Shown here: positions 1 through 10,535 of the stretch, in pieces
How the letters are laid out: each line of letters opens with the position of its first letter
Numbering within the stretch: the first letter of the stretch is position 1
Assembly: GCF_000499845.2 (NCBI RefSeq)
Contig: NC_023751.2
Coordinates: 32,858,309 to 32,922,308, forward strand
DNA: 64,000 nucleotides
Reading direction: 5' to 3'
From: Phaseolus vulgaris
Taxonomy: Eukaryota; Streptophyta; Magnoliopsida; Fabales; Fabaceae
Position numbers and translations under genes: made by a program
Notes under the pieces: generated by a model
What the model saw: the letters and a program-made list of their open reading frames with translations, nothing else
The model's database searches: none
What the model was told of the DNA's origin: nothing

Positions 1-862
1 GTACACTACAAAAAATCGTGTCTAAAGTGGCGGTTATTAGTAACCGCCACAAGTTTATGTATAATACGACATCTTAGTAACCGCCACAATTATCCTTCAA
101 AATGCGTCATTTTGAACTGCCACAATTCTCTTTCGAAATAAAAACCTTGTGTTTTCCTTCCCTCTATACACCATTCCTCATTATTCCCAAATTTTTTTGA
201 AAACCTCCTTTGACTCTTAGGAAAACTCTTCAGAAACCCTTCCATTGGATTTTGAAATCAAACATGACTCTTCCCTCTCTGTAAGTTGCCTTCTGTTACG
301 AAACCCTCTCACTTTTACGAAACCTTTTCGTCTTCACGAAACCCTCTACCACGAAACACTCTCGCCTTCACTCAATCTCGCGCGCCCTAAACCTAACCCT
401 TACTCTTGCGCCCTTCACTCACTCTCGTCGCCTCCTTGCAAGGATTTGAAACTTTTGTCTGCCATTGTTTGTTCAGGTTCGTGTTGTATAACCTTGTATT
501 CGAAATCTATTGTTGCATTGCCTTTGCCGTGTGAAATCCATTGTGGTTCTTAATTGTGAAATATATTGTGAACAAATATTGTGTATGGCTTGAACGAAGC
601 CTTCCACGTCAAATCGTATTCGTCGTCGCAAAGGTTGGTCCTCTGTTCCCTTTCCCAACTTCACTGAGTTGTTTTGTTTAACCTATTTTGTGTAAATTTG
701 GTTAGTTAATTTGATTACTTGTGTGATAATCTGGCTGGAAATCGTGAACAACTTGTGATGAGATGGTAGTGTGTATTACTTGGGAAATACTAAGTTATTT
801 TCTTCTTTTTCTTTTGGTTTGGAATATGTGTGGTTACTACTAACTATTATACATGAAAGCAG

Positions 863-1756
863 GCCAAAGCCCTTTCATTTTGGAATCGTTGATGAAGTGG
901 TTCTGTCTTGATAGACGAGGGAAGAAATCCTTTGTTAATTAGTGGTGAGGTAGGCTTAACATAATTTTTAATTTTGCTTGTTGTGGTTCACCAAATCATT
1001 ACCATCCTCTTTCATACCCAGGTTGGCAGTATTAAAAAGAATATTTCAACTGCTCAATCTCAATGAAAGATGACTTCTTCTCCTTTTTTATTGCAGGCTA
1101 GTAAAGATGTTGCACGATTCCCTCTTGCTGTAAAAGTAGCTGAACTGCTTATACAGAGCATTGTGAGTATATTCTCTTGCATTTCATAATGTCATTTACT
1201 TTGTTTTTCTCCCTTTTCCCATTTTGATCAGTTTATCCAAATAGTTCTATACACTGATTTTATTTTATTAACAACATTACAAAATGGAGCTTAAAGATAA
1301 TTCCGTGGAGTTTACTGAGGAAGGAATTGGTCTTGCCAAAATGGCTTTAGAAACTAATGACCTTTGGGATGAAAATGATCCCTGGGCAAGGTGAATATTC
1401 TTATACTTTAATAATTTGGTGTTTACTCGTTTTGTAATCCCAATGATTGTTTGGCCAAAAATAGGTTGGCATTAATCTCAGCATATCTTTATTCATTGTT
1501 TGCATTATGCTCTCTCTTTTTGATGAATTTATAACATAATCATCATTGTTATATTTATTTAATACGGGGTGCTTTATGTGAAGTTTCTGGCTAAAAGGTT
1601 GGAATTGGAAATTCCTGTCCAATTAGTTAAATTACATATGAGTAGTAAGAGTTGAGTTACTACAGATTTGTGATGAATGCTATAAAAGCTAAAGAATTAT
1701 ATCATCGAAATGTGCAATACATTGTCAAAGATGGAAAGGCTTTGATTATCAATGAG
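863..1756 (+). pseudogene. SECA2-like: Captured SecA2-like (plastid protein translocase ATPase) exon block
   Basis: Four consecutive exon-like blocks with intact splice signals encode a central part of a chloroplast SecA2-type ATPase. They are about 863-949 (FHFGIVDE then IDEGRNPLLISGE), 1097-1162 (ASKDVARFPLAVKVAELL), about 1275-1390 (ELKDNSVEFTEEGI, then LWDENDPWAR) and 1665-1756 (FVMNAIKAKELYHRNVQYIV, then KALIINE). Each block sits between a pyrimidine-rich AG acceptor and a GT donor, except the third, whose acceptor is degraded. The encoded segment covers the Walker B/DEVD region and the start of the preprotein cross-linking domain. One base is missing inside the DEVDS codons (near 900), which shifts frame. 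The full-length protein is around 1000 residues, so this is a small internal fragment and cannot make a translocase. It lies entirely within the CACTA element. Identification rests on recognising the conserved SecA text; SECA1 is a less likely source. Confidence 0.88.
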
Positions 1757-3012
1757 GTAATACTTTCAAGGCTTCTTTATGCTTTCAATATTATGCACCT
1801 TTTATTTACCTATGCAAGCAAAGATTGACAACAAAACATGACACAGGGACACTGTTAAAACACAACCTCCTATTACAAAGGTCTATGAAAGAAAAAACAA
1901 GGGAGAGAGAAATAGAGTTCTTTTCATTTAATTCAAGTAGCTGAGAGTTTGTTAGAGAGCTTTTGCGGATTTTAGGATGGGTAGAGAAAATAGACCGCAT
2001 GGTCGTCCAACTAAACCTTGTTACGTAGAAGATATTTTAATATTTAAAACAAATACACTCTTTTCATGGAACTACTAATTACATACATTTTATCATTAAA
2101 TAAATTTATTTATAATCAGTTTTGTTAGATAAGAGATAAATTCTAAGACTCGCCTAAAGTTTACACAGAATAAAATAAATAAAGAGTAAAAGTCCAAATT
2201 AATTATTTACAATTACAATGTGTTCAAATGGAGCTCTTAACATTAAAAAAGAAAAAAAAAACGTTGTCTTAACATAAAAAGAAATGGAAACATTTAAACA
2301 GAATTTCATAAATGGTTATTGTAATTTTTTTATATTAAAAATAATATAATCCTATTCTACCCCCCGTAACCCTTAAATTTAATTGAATTTAATTCTACCT
2401 CGCAATGCTAATTGTTCATTGTTCAATAATTATACAATCAAATTCTATATATTTTCTGTATTAAGATGTAACGTGTTTTCTCTTCAACTAATATAAGTAA
2501 TTATTAGTGAAGCGGCTATATGCAAAATGAGGATATGGGTGTAATTTATCCTAGATTTTGCTCTTCAAGTAATATAAGTAATTATTATTTTTTCTATTGC
2601 TAAACTCTTTCTTTATCTGTTATATGTACTGTTATGCTCTTATATGATGGAAGTAGTTAAATGTTTGCACACCAACATCAGTGTGCCGCTTTGATGGTAT
2701 GATAACAAATTATATTATTTTTTGAAATGGTTTGAAGGTGTTAACATGATAATTAAGCATTCATTCTGGAAGGTTTGTAAGGAGTATTTTAGTTTTTATT
2801 ATTTAGTGCCTATTCCTCCAATCCTGTATTCTTAATATCTTCACAGTTTACCCTACATTGATTTTAGATCAGACGTGCCGGAATATTTTGCTGTAATGGT
2901 AGCATATTAATGAGGTATAAATTACTATACTTAAAAATTTTATTATAGTACTATTTTCATTTAATTTTTTAAAATTGTCAATTAACTTTAACCATATTTT
3001 TACTTATTTCAG

Positions 3013-3105
3013 GCATCGGATGTTGGTAGTGGTGTTCCATCACCAAACCAGAATATATCATCAAACCAGAATATAGGATCAAGTAGAGGCAGTAAGACAA
3101 ATTAG
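3013..3105 (+). other. Exon-like terminal block inside the CACTA element
   Basis: After a TTTCAG acceptor, 30 codons run open to a TAG stop. They encode a Ser/Asn/Gly-rich tail (ASDVGSGVPSPNQ, then a repeated SNQNI). AT-rich sequence resembling a 3' untranslated region follows. It could be the last exon of a captured gene or of a degenerate element-encoded protein. I do not recognise the family. Confidence 0.35.
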
Positions 3106-3844
3106 GATTGAGAATTTAGTTTTAATATGTTTAGAACGTGAAACAATTTATATTTTGACAATTTAATTTACTTATTGTTTGGATTAGTTTGACATTATCA
3201 ACTTTGTTCTGTCAATGAAAGAATGAAGTCATCTTTTGATTATTATATTTATCAATTTTAATTATATTATGAAATTAATTTATGTTATAATTTAATTATA
3301 TTATGAAGCATAACTTTGTACTGAAATTTAATTATAATATGAAATTAATTAATATTATAAAATAGAATTAAATAAATTATTATAAATATTAAAAATAAAA
3401 TTAAAGTTTAATTATAATATGAAATTAAATAATATTATGAAATCAAATTATAAAATAGAATTAAATAAATTATTATAAATATTAAAAATTAAATTAAATA
3501 TTTAATATTTGAATTATGATAGTTATAAAGGATATTATAAATGTCATATTATATTGTATTAAGTGACGGTTAAAACTTCCACAATTTAAGCTAGAATTGG
3601 TTTACCCAGTTGTAAAATTACGACATTTATAACTGACGTAAATTACACACTTAAAACCGTCACTTTATACAATGCATAATATGACGTCTGCTACAACGGT
3701 TCTCAATTGACCGCCACATTAAATTTTGTGGCGGCAAGAATTTTGGCGATACGTGGTACCGCCACAGATGTATAATGTGGCAGTTAAAAACGTCAGTTTT
3801 TACAAAAATAACTGCCACCATATACACGTTTTTTTGTAGTGGTA

Positions 3845-4724
3845 GTGTTAACAATGAGGCACCATCAACCACGGTTGATTAATGTATTTTCATATTCGTG
3901 GAATGTTTGGAAATAAAAGTATTCCACAATAATAGTATTCTTTTCTTTTAATTCTCATGATTTTGAATCTCATACTTTTTTGTTAATATTGGAAAAAAGT
4001 TGAATTCCCATGTTATACTAAAGTTTGCAAAAAATATTGTTGGCTAACTCTGTCTCATTGGATTTTATATTTTATTTTATTTTATTTTCGACTACAATTT
4101 TCAGTTTTTGTTTATATTAATTTTATAACAATAAAATATAAAGAGATTATATCCTTTTAGTTATGCAAAGACTAATATTTATTTAATTATTAAAGAGTGT
4201 ATTTATGATAGCAAAATGTGAAAAAAATTGAATGATAACAATTGTGACATATATAATAATTTAAAGAAATATTATATAACTAATCCTACGAGTGTCAACA
4301 TATCCTACGAGTGTCGACATCGATACGTGTGTCCGATACGGATACGCCCATTTAAGAAAAGTGTCCGAGAGTATCTCAATAAATTTTCTTCACACATCCA
4401 CTCTACCATACCCTAATCAAAATACACTCATTTTTTTCACACTTTCACTCTCTCACACCCTCAACTTTCCACTCTTTAATCCAAACAAAGCGAGGTGTTG
4501 AAGCGATTCTCCATGAAATTAAATGCTTTAAATGCAATAATATTGTTTTTTTGTTATTTCAAGCTTAATACATATTCTAACTAGACGAGTGTTTAACCTT
4601 TATATACTATAAATTAGAAGTGAGAACGATAATAATAGTAAACAATTTTTAATTATTGAAACTCTTTACAAATTATGAAAGAAAACCAGAGTTTGTATTT
4701 TTTTTTTTCGACAAAAGAATGAAA
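3845..4724. other. Intergenic, AT-rich, no gene seen
   Basis: AT-rich sequence. The only structured part is near 4290-4400, where CGAGTGTC and GTGTCCGATACGGATACG-type words recur. They resemble words scattered through dispersed plant repeats, but no ends or duplication could be defined. Confidence 0.5.
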
Positions 4725-5012
4725 TGGGATGATCTAACATTTTATACTCTTTTTTATAGTAAATTTGACGTAATTGTTTAAGAGATAAGTTTGACTTAAA
4801 TTATTGTATTTAGTTTGAAGAATTATATAGGATGCAGGAAGTGTGTTAAAAAGAAAAAATATTTGATATAAAAAAGAGTGACTTGAGTTTTATTTAAACA
4901 TAAGGATAAAGATAAGGAAAGGGTGAAGAAGGGTAGGTAATCCTCCCTCCAACACTAATGCAAAATGAAAATTATGATATATGTCACTCACACATTCAAC
5001 AAGGTCTCCAAC

Positions 5013-5333
5013 TTAGGGACATGGACCAAAGTTGGGCAGTCCACAAAGAGCGAGAGTTCTGTTGAGGCCAACATTTATGAAGGGAGAGTCGCTCTTGATG
5101 CCAGGGAGGGCAAATATTAAGACATCTCAAAGGCAACGACCAGCTTGACCAGCACCTATCCCGACAAGGATCTCGCAGCATGGTTCGGCAGGGCTATCGA
5201 TCCGCAGTACATCATGCACAACCTTGAACGCACAGTCCCTCAAATCAGGACATATTTGAGAGGTCACCATTGAGAGTGAGAGCAGATTGAGAGAGAGGAA
5301 GAGAACAACGTAAACACTACCCTTCAAACCCAT
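5013..5333 (-). pseudogene. 8-cysteine-motif secreted protein (hydrophobic-seed/LTP type), single nonsense mutation
   Basis: The frame opens with MGLKGSVYVV and a hydrophobic signal peptide ending near VTSQ. Then come C1 (SQICPDL), C2 (RDC), the CC pair (EPCCEI) and the start of the CxC motif (GRCL). The next codon, at 5127-5129, is TGA where the family has a cysteine codon. Beyond it the same frame stays open for 37 codons with the remaining cysteines (ALCGLP, FGPCP) and a normal TAA at 5013-5015. The locus would therefore be 106 codons with one in-frame stop and no frameshift. Its intact paralogue is at 23687-24016. A TATAAATA-type box lies on the minus strand at 5429-5436. The family holds small disulfide-rich secreted proteins that bind lipids or coat seeds. 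A truncated 68-residue product lacking half the disulfides is unlikely to fold. Confidence 0.85.
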
Positions 5334-5428
5334 TTCACTCTACAAACCTAATTCCTTCACAACACTTTCTTACACTTTTCTTCTCTATGTAGATCGATTG
5401 CGAATGATCAACAACTCATCACCACGGC

Positions 5429-5436
5429 TATTTATA
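5429..5436 (-). promoter_or_regulatory. TATA box of the left 8-cysteine pseudogene
   Basis: TATAAATA on the minus strand, about 95 bp upstream of the start codon, in the same GGGCTATAAATAGCC-like context as the right-arm gene. Confidence 0.7.
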
Positions 5437-5939
5437 GCCCTAAAATTTCTGCGTTAAGAAAATAGAGTTATCAAGATTATAATACATGACGTTAACAACT
5501 TTATAAATAAATTACACTCATTTATTCACACAACCAACACGTCATCTCCATGCATTTAACACAAAAAACGATTACATTAATTTCTTTTTAATAAACATAA
5601 GGTCAAATTGAGATTATTAAAAATAGTAAGAAAATCATTATATTATACGGGGGTAAAAAATACTATTTAACCAAAATATATATATGTTACTTCTCTTTTA
5701 AATACTATAATATTTAATGGCGCTTCTTAAAATTTACTAGACAACAAATTATTTAATCGTAATTATTTTGTATAATAATTTTGTTAAACTTTTTATAACT
5801 TCTCCTAAAAGTCATGTATTCACTAATAATTGTTTTATTATTAGTTGATGGCGCATATAATTTTTTTATACTTACAAAACACAGTGATTATATTCGAAAT
5901 TTATTTAAATTATACAACCTTGAGTGTAAATATTTACTG

Positions 5940-6041
5940 TATAAGAGCTGACCAAGAGGGTTTCAATGTAGAGATTATGACGTTATATTGTGTAAGAGCT
6001 GACCAAGAGGGTTTCAATGTAGAGATTATGACGTTATATTG
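5940..6041. repeat. 51-bp tandem duplication upstream of the left 8-cysteine pseudogene
   Basis: Two adjacent near-identical 51-bp units, each containing GAGCTGACCAAGAGGGTTTC and GATTATGACGTTATATTGT. The corresponding place in the right arm (about 22960-23025) has a single copy, so the duplication arose after the arms formed. Confidence 0.85.
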
Positions 6042-6210
6042 TGTGCCGTGTTCTGCCAGTCAGTTTCACTAATAATTGCCGTCTTTGATAAGGTAATAAA
6101 TGACTAGTACATGTTACATTAAACCAACCACTAATGATTTCTGAACTAATGGGTGTCACAACTTAACTGAAATGTTTTGGTTTTACAGTAGTTCCTAACA
6201 CAAGAGTTTT

Positions 6211-6687
6211 TTTTTTTTTATAAAAGATAATATCTATAGAAAATTTATCGATGTATTCATGATAAAATTCAGGATATGATATACTTATAAATTACTCATA
6301 ACTCATTTTAAAAATTCTTCCAAAATCTACTTACGAAGATAAGAGATTTGTGTACACTTCATAACATCTCATCTCATGCATTTAGATATTTAATCCTTTC
6401 ATATAATCTTTCTATAAATGGCATAATAAAATATATTTTTTTATATAAAAAATGTTAGGTATTGAAACAAGGGATTCTATGGGTGAGGGTTTTCTGGGAC
6501 TAGTTAGACAATAGCAAAGGAAAAACTTCTCCAAAAAGTCAAAATACGAGAAAAAAAGTTGAGGTTAATGTTCTTCATGATGATATGTATTCACGTGTGA
6601 GGCTAACCATCAAAATGAATTTACTATAAAGACTATCCTTAGACGTTTTGAGTTAGTATTATGACTTGGGAATAACTTTCACAAATC
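6211..6687. other. AT-rich intergenic, no gene
   Basis: Low-complexity AT-rich sequence between the inverted-duplication arm and the CACTA MITE. No open frame, repeat or terminus recognised. Confidence 0.5.
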
Positions 6688-6690
6688 AAT

Positions 6691-7072
6691 CACTACAAGA
6701 AAATCATCAAATATAAACCGATTTTTATATACCAAAATAATTAGTTGTAATACTAACTAAATTAGAGATCATTTTGGAAACTAAAAAAAACTTGGTTTCT
6801 AAATTAGTTTCTATTATTGTTAAATAGATTCTAAATTGGTATCTAATTAGCTACCAAGGTTTTAACTACCAATTATTTAGATTCTGAATTTGGTAGCAAA
6901 AACCTTGGTTGCTAATTAGATATCAATTTAGAAACCATTTAACAATAATAGAAATTAATTTAGAAACCAAAAATTTATTTAGTCCCTAAAATAGTCTCTA
7001 ATTTAGTCACTATAGCAACTAATTATTTTTTGTCTCTAAAATTGGTTTCTATTTCATTATTGTCTTGTAGTG
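6691..7072. mobile_element. CACTA-type MITE (382 bp)
   Basis: The ends read CACTACAAGAAAAT and ATTGTCTTGTAGTG. A perfect 3-bp target-site duplication AAT flanks the element at 6688-6690 and 7073-7075. The interior is largely self-complementary, with GGTTTCTAAATT-type words in both orientations around a centre near 6870, so a transcript would fold into a long hairpin. No coding capacity. It is a different family from the 4-3841 element because the sequence after CACTACAA differs. Confidence 0.93.
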
Positions 7073-7660
7073 AATGATAAGAGTCATTGATATTGAGCGG
7101 GAAATGATGGACTATTTTGCCAAAAAATCTAAATTATACTCAAATGAAGTAAACTCAATGTTTGGAATGATAGGTATCTAACTCTATCAGATCGAGTGTG
7201 TCTTATTAAATCTATTTTTTCTGCTATTCCTTTGATTCACCTCTCCTTCAAAGCACTAATTTCTTTTGGGAGTGGGGAATTATGAAAAAAGGAAAATTGT
7301 GTGGATTAACTAGGATGGTATGTGAAAGTATAAGGGGGAAGGAGGTCTTGTATCAAAGATATTGGAATCTTTTAATAAGGCTCTATTGGAAAAGTGGAAG
7401 TAGCGACTTGGAACTTAAGTTAAAGGGATTTGGAGAGAAATTTTTTTATCTAAACATGAACCTATACCTCGACAACAAAATGGAAATCATGTGATACAAC
7501 AGTCTAGGTGGTTGAAGGACTTAGGAAAAGTGTGCGATGCTAGAGGCAACAAAAATTGGTTCCAAAAGTCTTGTATATGGAAATTAGGGTAAGTGAATTC
7601 TATTACATTCTGGGATGATAATTGGGATAAAGAAACTAGTCTTAAACATTGCTTTCCTAG

Positions 7661-8616
7661 TGATGGAGATCAAGCTCAAGAGGACATGGAGGCCAATCAA
7701 CAAGATCAAGAAGAGGTGGAGGCACAAATGGAGGACGCCCATGGAGGTCAAAGTCCACCTCAAAGGATTACAAGAAGCATGTTCAAAGCTTTGGGAGCTA
7801 GAGGACATTTATTTTCTCTTTTTGTAATTTCTTTAGTTGAAGGTGCTTAGAGGGAAACATTAGAAACCTCTTTTGTTTTAGCATCTTTTAGGCTTTAGTT
7901 AGGAGCTTTAGGAGGGGGGTGTATTAGTAGATAGGTGTAGGTGTAGTTTTTGGGAGGTGTCATAGTAGAAAAAGGTCACACCTCCCATGTGACTTGTTTT
8001 TGGTGGGAATTTCAAATGAGTTTATTTGAAATTTCCCACCTATTTTTCAGCACCTTAGGCTATAAATAGAGGTGCTTCCTTTGTAAAATTCAGATTAGAA
8101 TTAATCTAAGAAAACTCTACTCAAATTTTGAGTGAACTTTGGAGAGCTTTTGGAGCCTTCTTCTCTAGTCTTATCTTGATGGATCATTGGAGTCCTCAAG
8201 TGGCGGCATCACTCTCATCTAGGAGCATTCCACACTTCTAGTGGCGAGATCATCCAACATTCTTCCATCTTCATGAGCACTCTCTTCTCCTTCCTTTCTT
8301 CTCTTTCAATTGTTCATGTTGTCTTGTGTTCTTGAGTTTTTTGGTTCTGTTTTTCTGTTTTTCCAGCACCTATGTTCTGTTCTTGCCTTTTAATTTCAAT
8401 TCTGTTTGGTTCCTTTTAGTTTCTCCTCTTTTTTGGTTCAATTTGACTAAAATTGGTTCATCCAAATGAGTTTGGGATTGGGTACTAGTTTTTGGTGAGT
8501 TCTTGTCTTAGAACAAATGATCCAACTCTAAGAAAAGTGCCTCTATATTGTCCAACTCAAGGTGATTCCTAAGAAGGTCAAGAACCTTTCTCTATATGGC
8601 TAGTGGAATCACATCA
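7661..8616 (+). mobile_element. LTR-type insertion A (probable solo LTR, 956 bp)
   Basis: The insertion begins TGATGGAG and ends CACATCA. It is flanked by a perfect 5-bp duplication CCTAG (7656-7660 and 8617-8621), confirmed independently because removing it restores the LINE frame (HCFPRLYSI). A TATAAATA box lies at 8061-8068. The first 190 bp are open and end with PPQRITRSMFKALGARG and a TAG at 7848-7850, resembling the extreme C-terminus of a legume Ty3/gypsy polyprotein. A GGAGGGGGG purine tract at 7911-7919 is followed by TGTATTAG, which could instead be a polypurine tract and true LTR start. Either this is a solo LTR whose U3 encodes the end of the polyprotein, or an aberrant integration of internal 3' sequence plus the 3' LTR. 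No partner LTR was seen in the window. Confidence 0.75.
8061..8068 (+). promoter_or_regulatory. TATA box in LTR A
   Basis: TATAAATA in the context GGCTATAAATAGAGGTGC, centrally placed in the LTR as expected for the U3/R border. Confidence 0.55.
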
Positions 8617-8675
8617 CCTAGGCTCTATTCCATCTCTATAAATCAAGATGAAACTGTAAGGGAGATTCGAAGTTG

Positions 8676-9777
8676 TGTTAGAATATATGACCTTAAACAA
8701 GACGGGGGGTGAATTGTTTATAAGAGATTTTCGAAAACTTTTGAAGGTTCAATGAAATTCTGTGTAGAAATCCAAAAGAGGAATCAAGTTAGCCAAGAAC
8801 ATAAACTGTTTTAAAGCAAAGCACAGAAAAACAATCGATTGTTTCTTCGAATCAATCGGTTGTTTATACCAATTGAAACTTAAACAACTTAAAAACAGAA
8901 TTTAAAGGAGTTTAAGAGAAAGAGAAATGCACACAAACAGTTTATACTGGTTCACTCTTACCAGAAGAGCTACATCTAGTTCCCAGAAACCACTAGGTAA
9001 TCCACTAAGCAATCAAACCAGATTACAAAACACCACACACCAAAGTAGTGACCTTGAACCCTTCAAGAAACACACTACCTTTGGCAAACCACACCAAGAG
9101 TATTGATCTTGAACACCTCAAGAACAAACAACACTCATTGGCAATACAACAACAAAAATACAGAAGGTTGAGAAAGGATTACACCTAATCACAGTACAAT
9201 CTGGAAAGAATACAATTGCAATCACATTCCACTCTCTCTTGAAAATCCAAAGCTTGATGTGAATCTTGAAAACTTGAGATCAAATATGTCAAACTGAATT
9301 TCTCAAAACTGTTTCTTACCCTTTAGACACATATAACAAACTATTTATATTTTTCAAAGAATGGTCAAAACATTTAATGAATAAGCGTATTCAGTTAGAA
9401 ATAATTTAAAATAGATTCACCAATCAAAAACATAATTTTGTTAGGATTTTCAAAGAAACAATCGGTTGAAACCACAAAACAACCGATTGATTTGGTTTGA
9501 CAGTTTAGTCAACCAAGTCAAACAGCTTTCAACCTTTTTCAAAACATCTAAGAACAAAACAACCGGTTGATTCAACAAAACAACAGGTTGTTTTTCACTT
9601 AGTTGGAAAAACATAGAATATCAAAAATGTTTTAATTCACATCTGTTTTAGATTCAACAAAAGAGTGGATCACACTTTAATCTACCCAGATCCCACCTAC
9701 ACACAGCAACAACACCAGTCTTCATCAAACACCTTGGATTTGGATTCTTCAAAGCACTTGATCACTCTTTATCAACA
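8676..9777 (+). mobile_element. Solo LTR B1 (1102 bp), AACCGATTG-rich family
   Basis: Starts TGTTAGAATATATGACC and ends TTATCAACA, with 5-bp flanks AGTTG (8671-8675) and ATTTG (9778-9782), a duplication with one mismatch. It has interrupted the older LINE. A second copy of the family lies in reverse at 12302-13435. The interior has many AACAATCGATTGTT / AACCGGTTG / CGGTTGTTT words, each a small near-palindrome. No coding region. With no internal domain on either side, it is most simply a solo LTR from unequal recombination. Confidence 0.87.
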
Positions 9778-10535
9778 ATTTGGACAACTACAAGATGGAA
9801 TTTAAAATGGGGAAAGGATAGGTTCGTTAGAAGAGTATTTTAGAATAAAAAATGGGGAATATAATAACTAATGTTCAACTACAAAGGGGATTACAAGATA
9901 CAAGGTCTTGGCTTGGTGAGGAAGATGGTTCTTTTTTAGTTAGATCTGTCTATGGTCTTTTGTTGAACAATCAAAGCAATCTATAACATTTTTTGGACTC
10001 TCTATGGTCTGCGAAAGTATCCCCTAATGCACATTTTTTTGCCTAGAGGATCTTACTATATAAATGCGTAAGAAGAGTTAACTTAATTGGTAGATGTGTC
10101 ATCCTAAAATCTTTAATGTCCTCTATGCCAACATTCTCAAGAAACCGTGTAACATCTATTTTTAACATGTAAGCTAGCTTCAAGAGTTTGGGATACATGT
10201 TGAAGGACGGTGGGAATTAGGTTTGTTCAGCATAATGCACTGTAATGCACTAGTGTTCCATTATGAGCAATTTCATCAATTTGGTGTTAATAAAAAAACA
10301 AAATTTGATTTCAAAGGGTTTCTGAGTAGCAATGGTCTGAAGTATTTGGGAACATAGAAAAAAAGTTGTTTTTAAACAAGGGATCATTAATGTTGATGAA
10401 ATCTTCCACATGATCCAACTTAAAACCTAAATATGGATAAAAAAACAAAGCTTTTCATATTGATTTCTCTTATTTTGATTGGATGTCGTGCCCTATGATA
10501 TGTTTGAACACAATTAGGTAGTTAATATAGGTGCA

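Larger units (their letters stand above)
4..3841. mobile_element. Non-autonomous CACTA (En/Spm) element carrying captured gene exons
   Basis: The left end reads CACTACAAAAAA and the right end TTTTTTGTAGTG, the hallmark CACTA terminal inverted repeats. The element is flanked by a perfect 3-bp target-site duplication, GTA at 1-3 and GTA at 3842-3844. Subterminal regions at both ends carry many copies of a CCGCCAC/GTGGCGG motif in both orientations (about 25-110 and 3700-3800), as expected for transposase-binding arrays. No transposase reading frame is present, so movement would need a helper element. The interior holds four SecA2-like exons (863-1756), an exon-like terminal block (3013-3105) and AT-rich sequence with a duplicated block of roughly 40 bp near 3357 and 3451. 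The ends and duplication are seen directly; dependence on a helper is inferred. Confidence 0.93.
4725..6210. repeat. Left arm of a large inverted duplication (8-cysteine gene plus flanks)
   Basis: Read as reverse complement, this segment matches 22795-24059 plus 29170-29450 along its whole length: the 3' flank with the CCTTTCCTTATCC and GCATCCTATATAATTC words, the 8-cysteine coding region, the TATA region, and upstream DNA including GAGCTGACCAAGAGGGTTTC and ACTAATGATTTCTGA. Homology fades near 6210 on the inner side and near 4725 on the outer side. The right arm is interrupted by a LINE. Exact limits would need an alignment. Confidence 0.85.
7170..10535 (+). mobile_element. Old LINE (L1-like) 3' fragment split by two LTR insertions
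   Basis: Three collinear pieces (about 7170-7660, 8617-8675, 9778-10535) read as one decayed L1-like ORF2 C-terminus. The first has SDRVCLIKSIF, the IFNKALLEKWK region and ITFWDDNWDKE. The second has RLYSISINQDETVREIRS. The third has FFWTLWSAKVSPNAHFFAWR, a zinc-binding reverse-transcriptase-associated stretch, and a tail resembling WSIWEHRKKVVFKQG. Many stops and frameshifts are present. Removing the two insertions and one copy of each duplication restores reading continuity. 5' truncated; no polyA tail could be placed. Confidence 0.8.

Noticed and set aside
245..553. 102-codon open frame near the left end of the CACTA
   Set aside because: Serine/leucine-rich leader-like sequence with no domain; more like a 5' untranslated region.
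863..1756. Plastid or bacterial secA inserted in nuclear DNA
   Set aside because: The fragments contain spliceosomal introns at exon boundaries, so the source is a nuclear plant gene.
5845..6072. 75-codon open frame with a repeated segment, and its reverse homologue at 22913-23116
   Set aside because: The similarity is explained by the inverted duplication and the 51-bp tandem repeat; the frames differ and lie in promoter-distal DNA.
7593..7850. 85-codon open frame as a gene
   Set aside because: It crosses the junction between the LINE remnant and LTR A, and is a chimera of two transposons.
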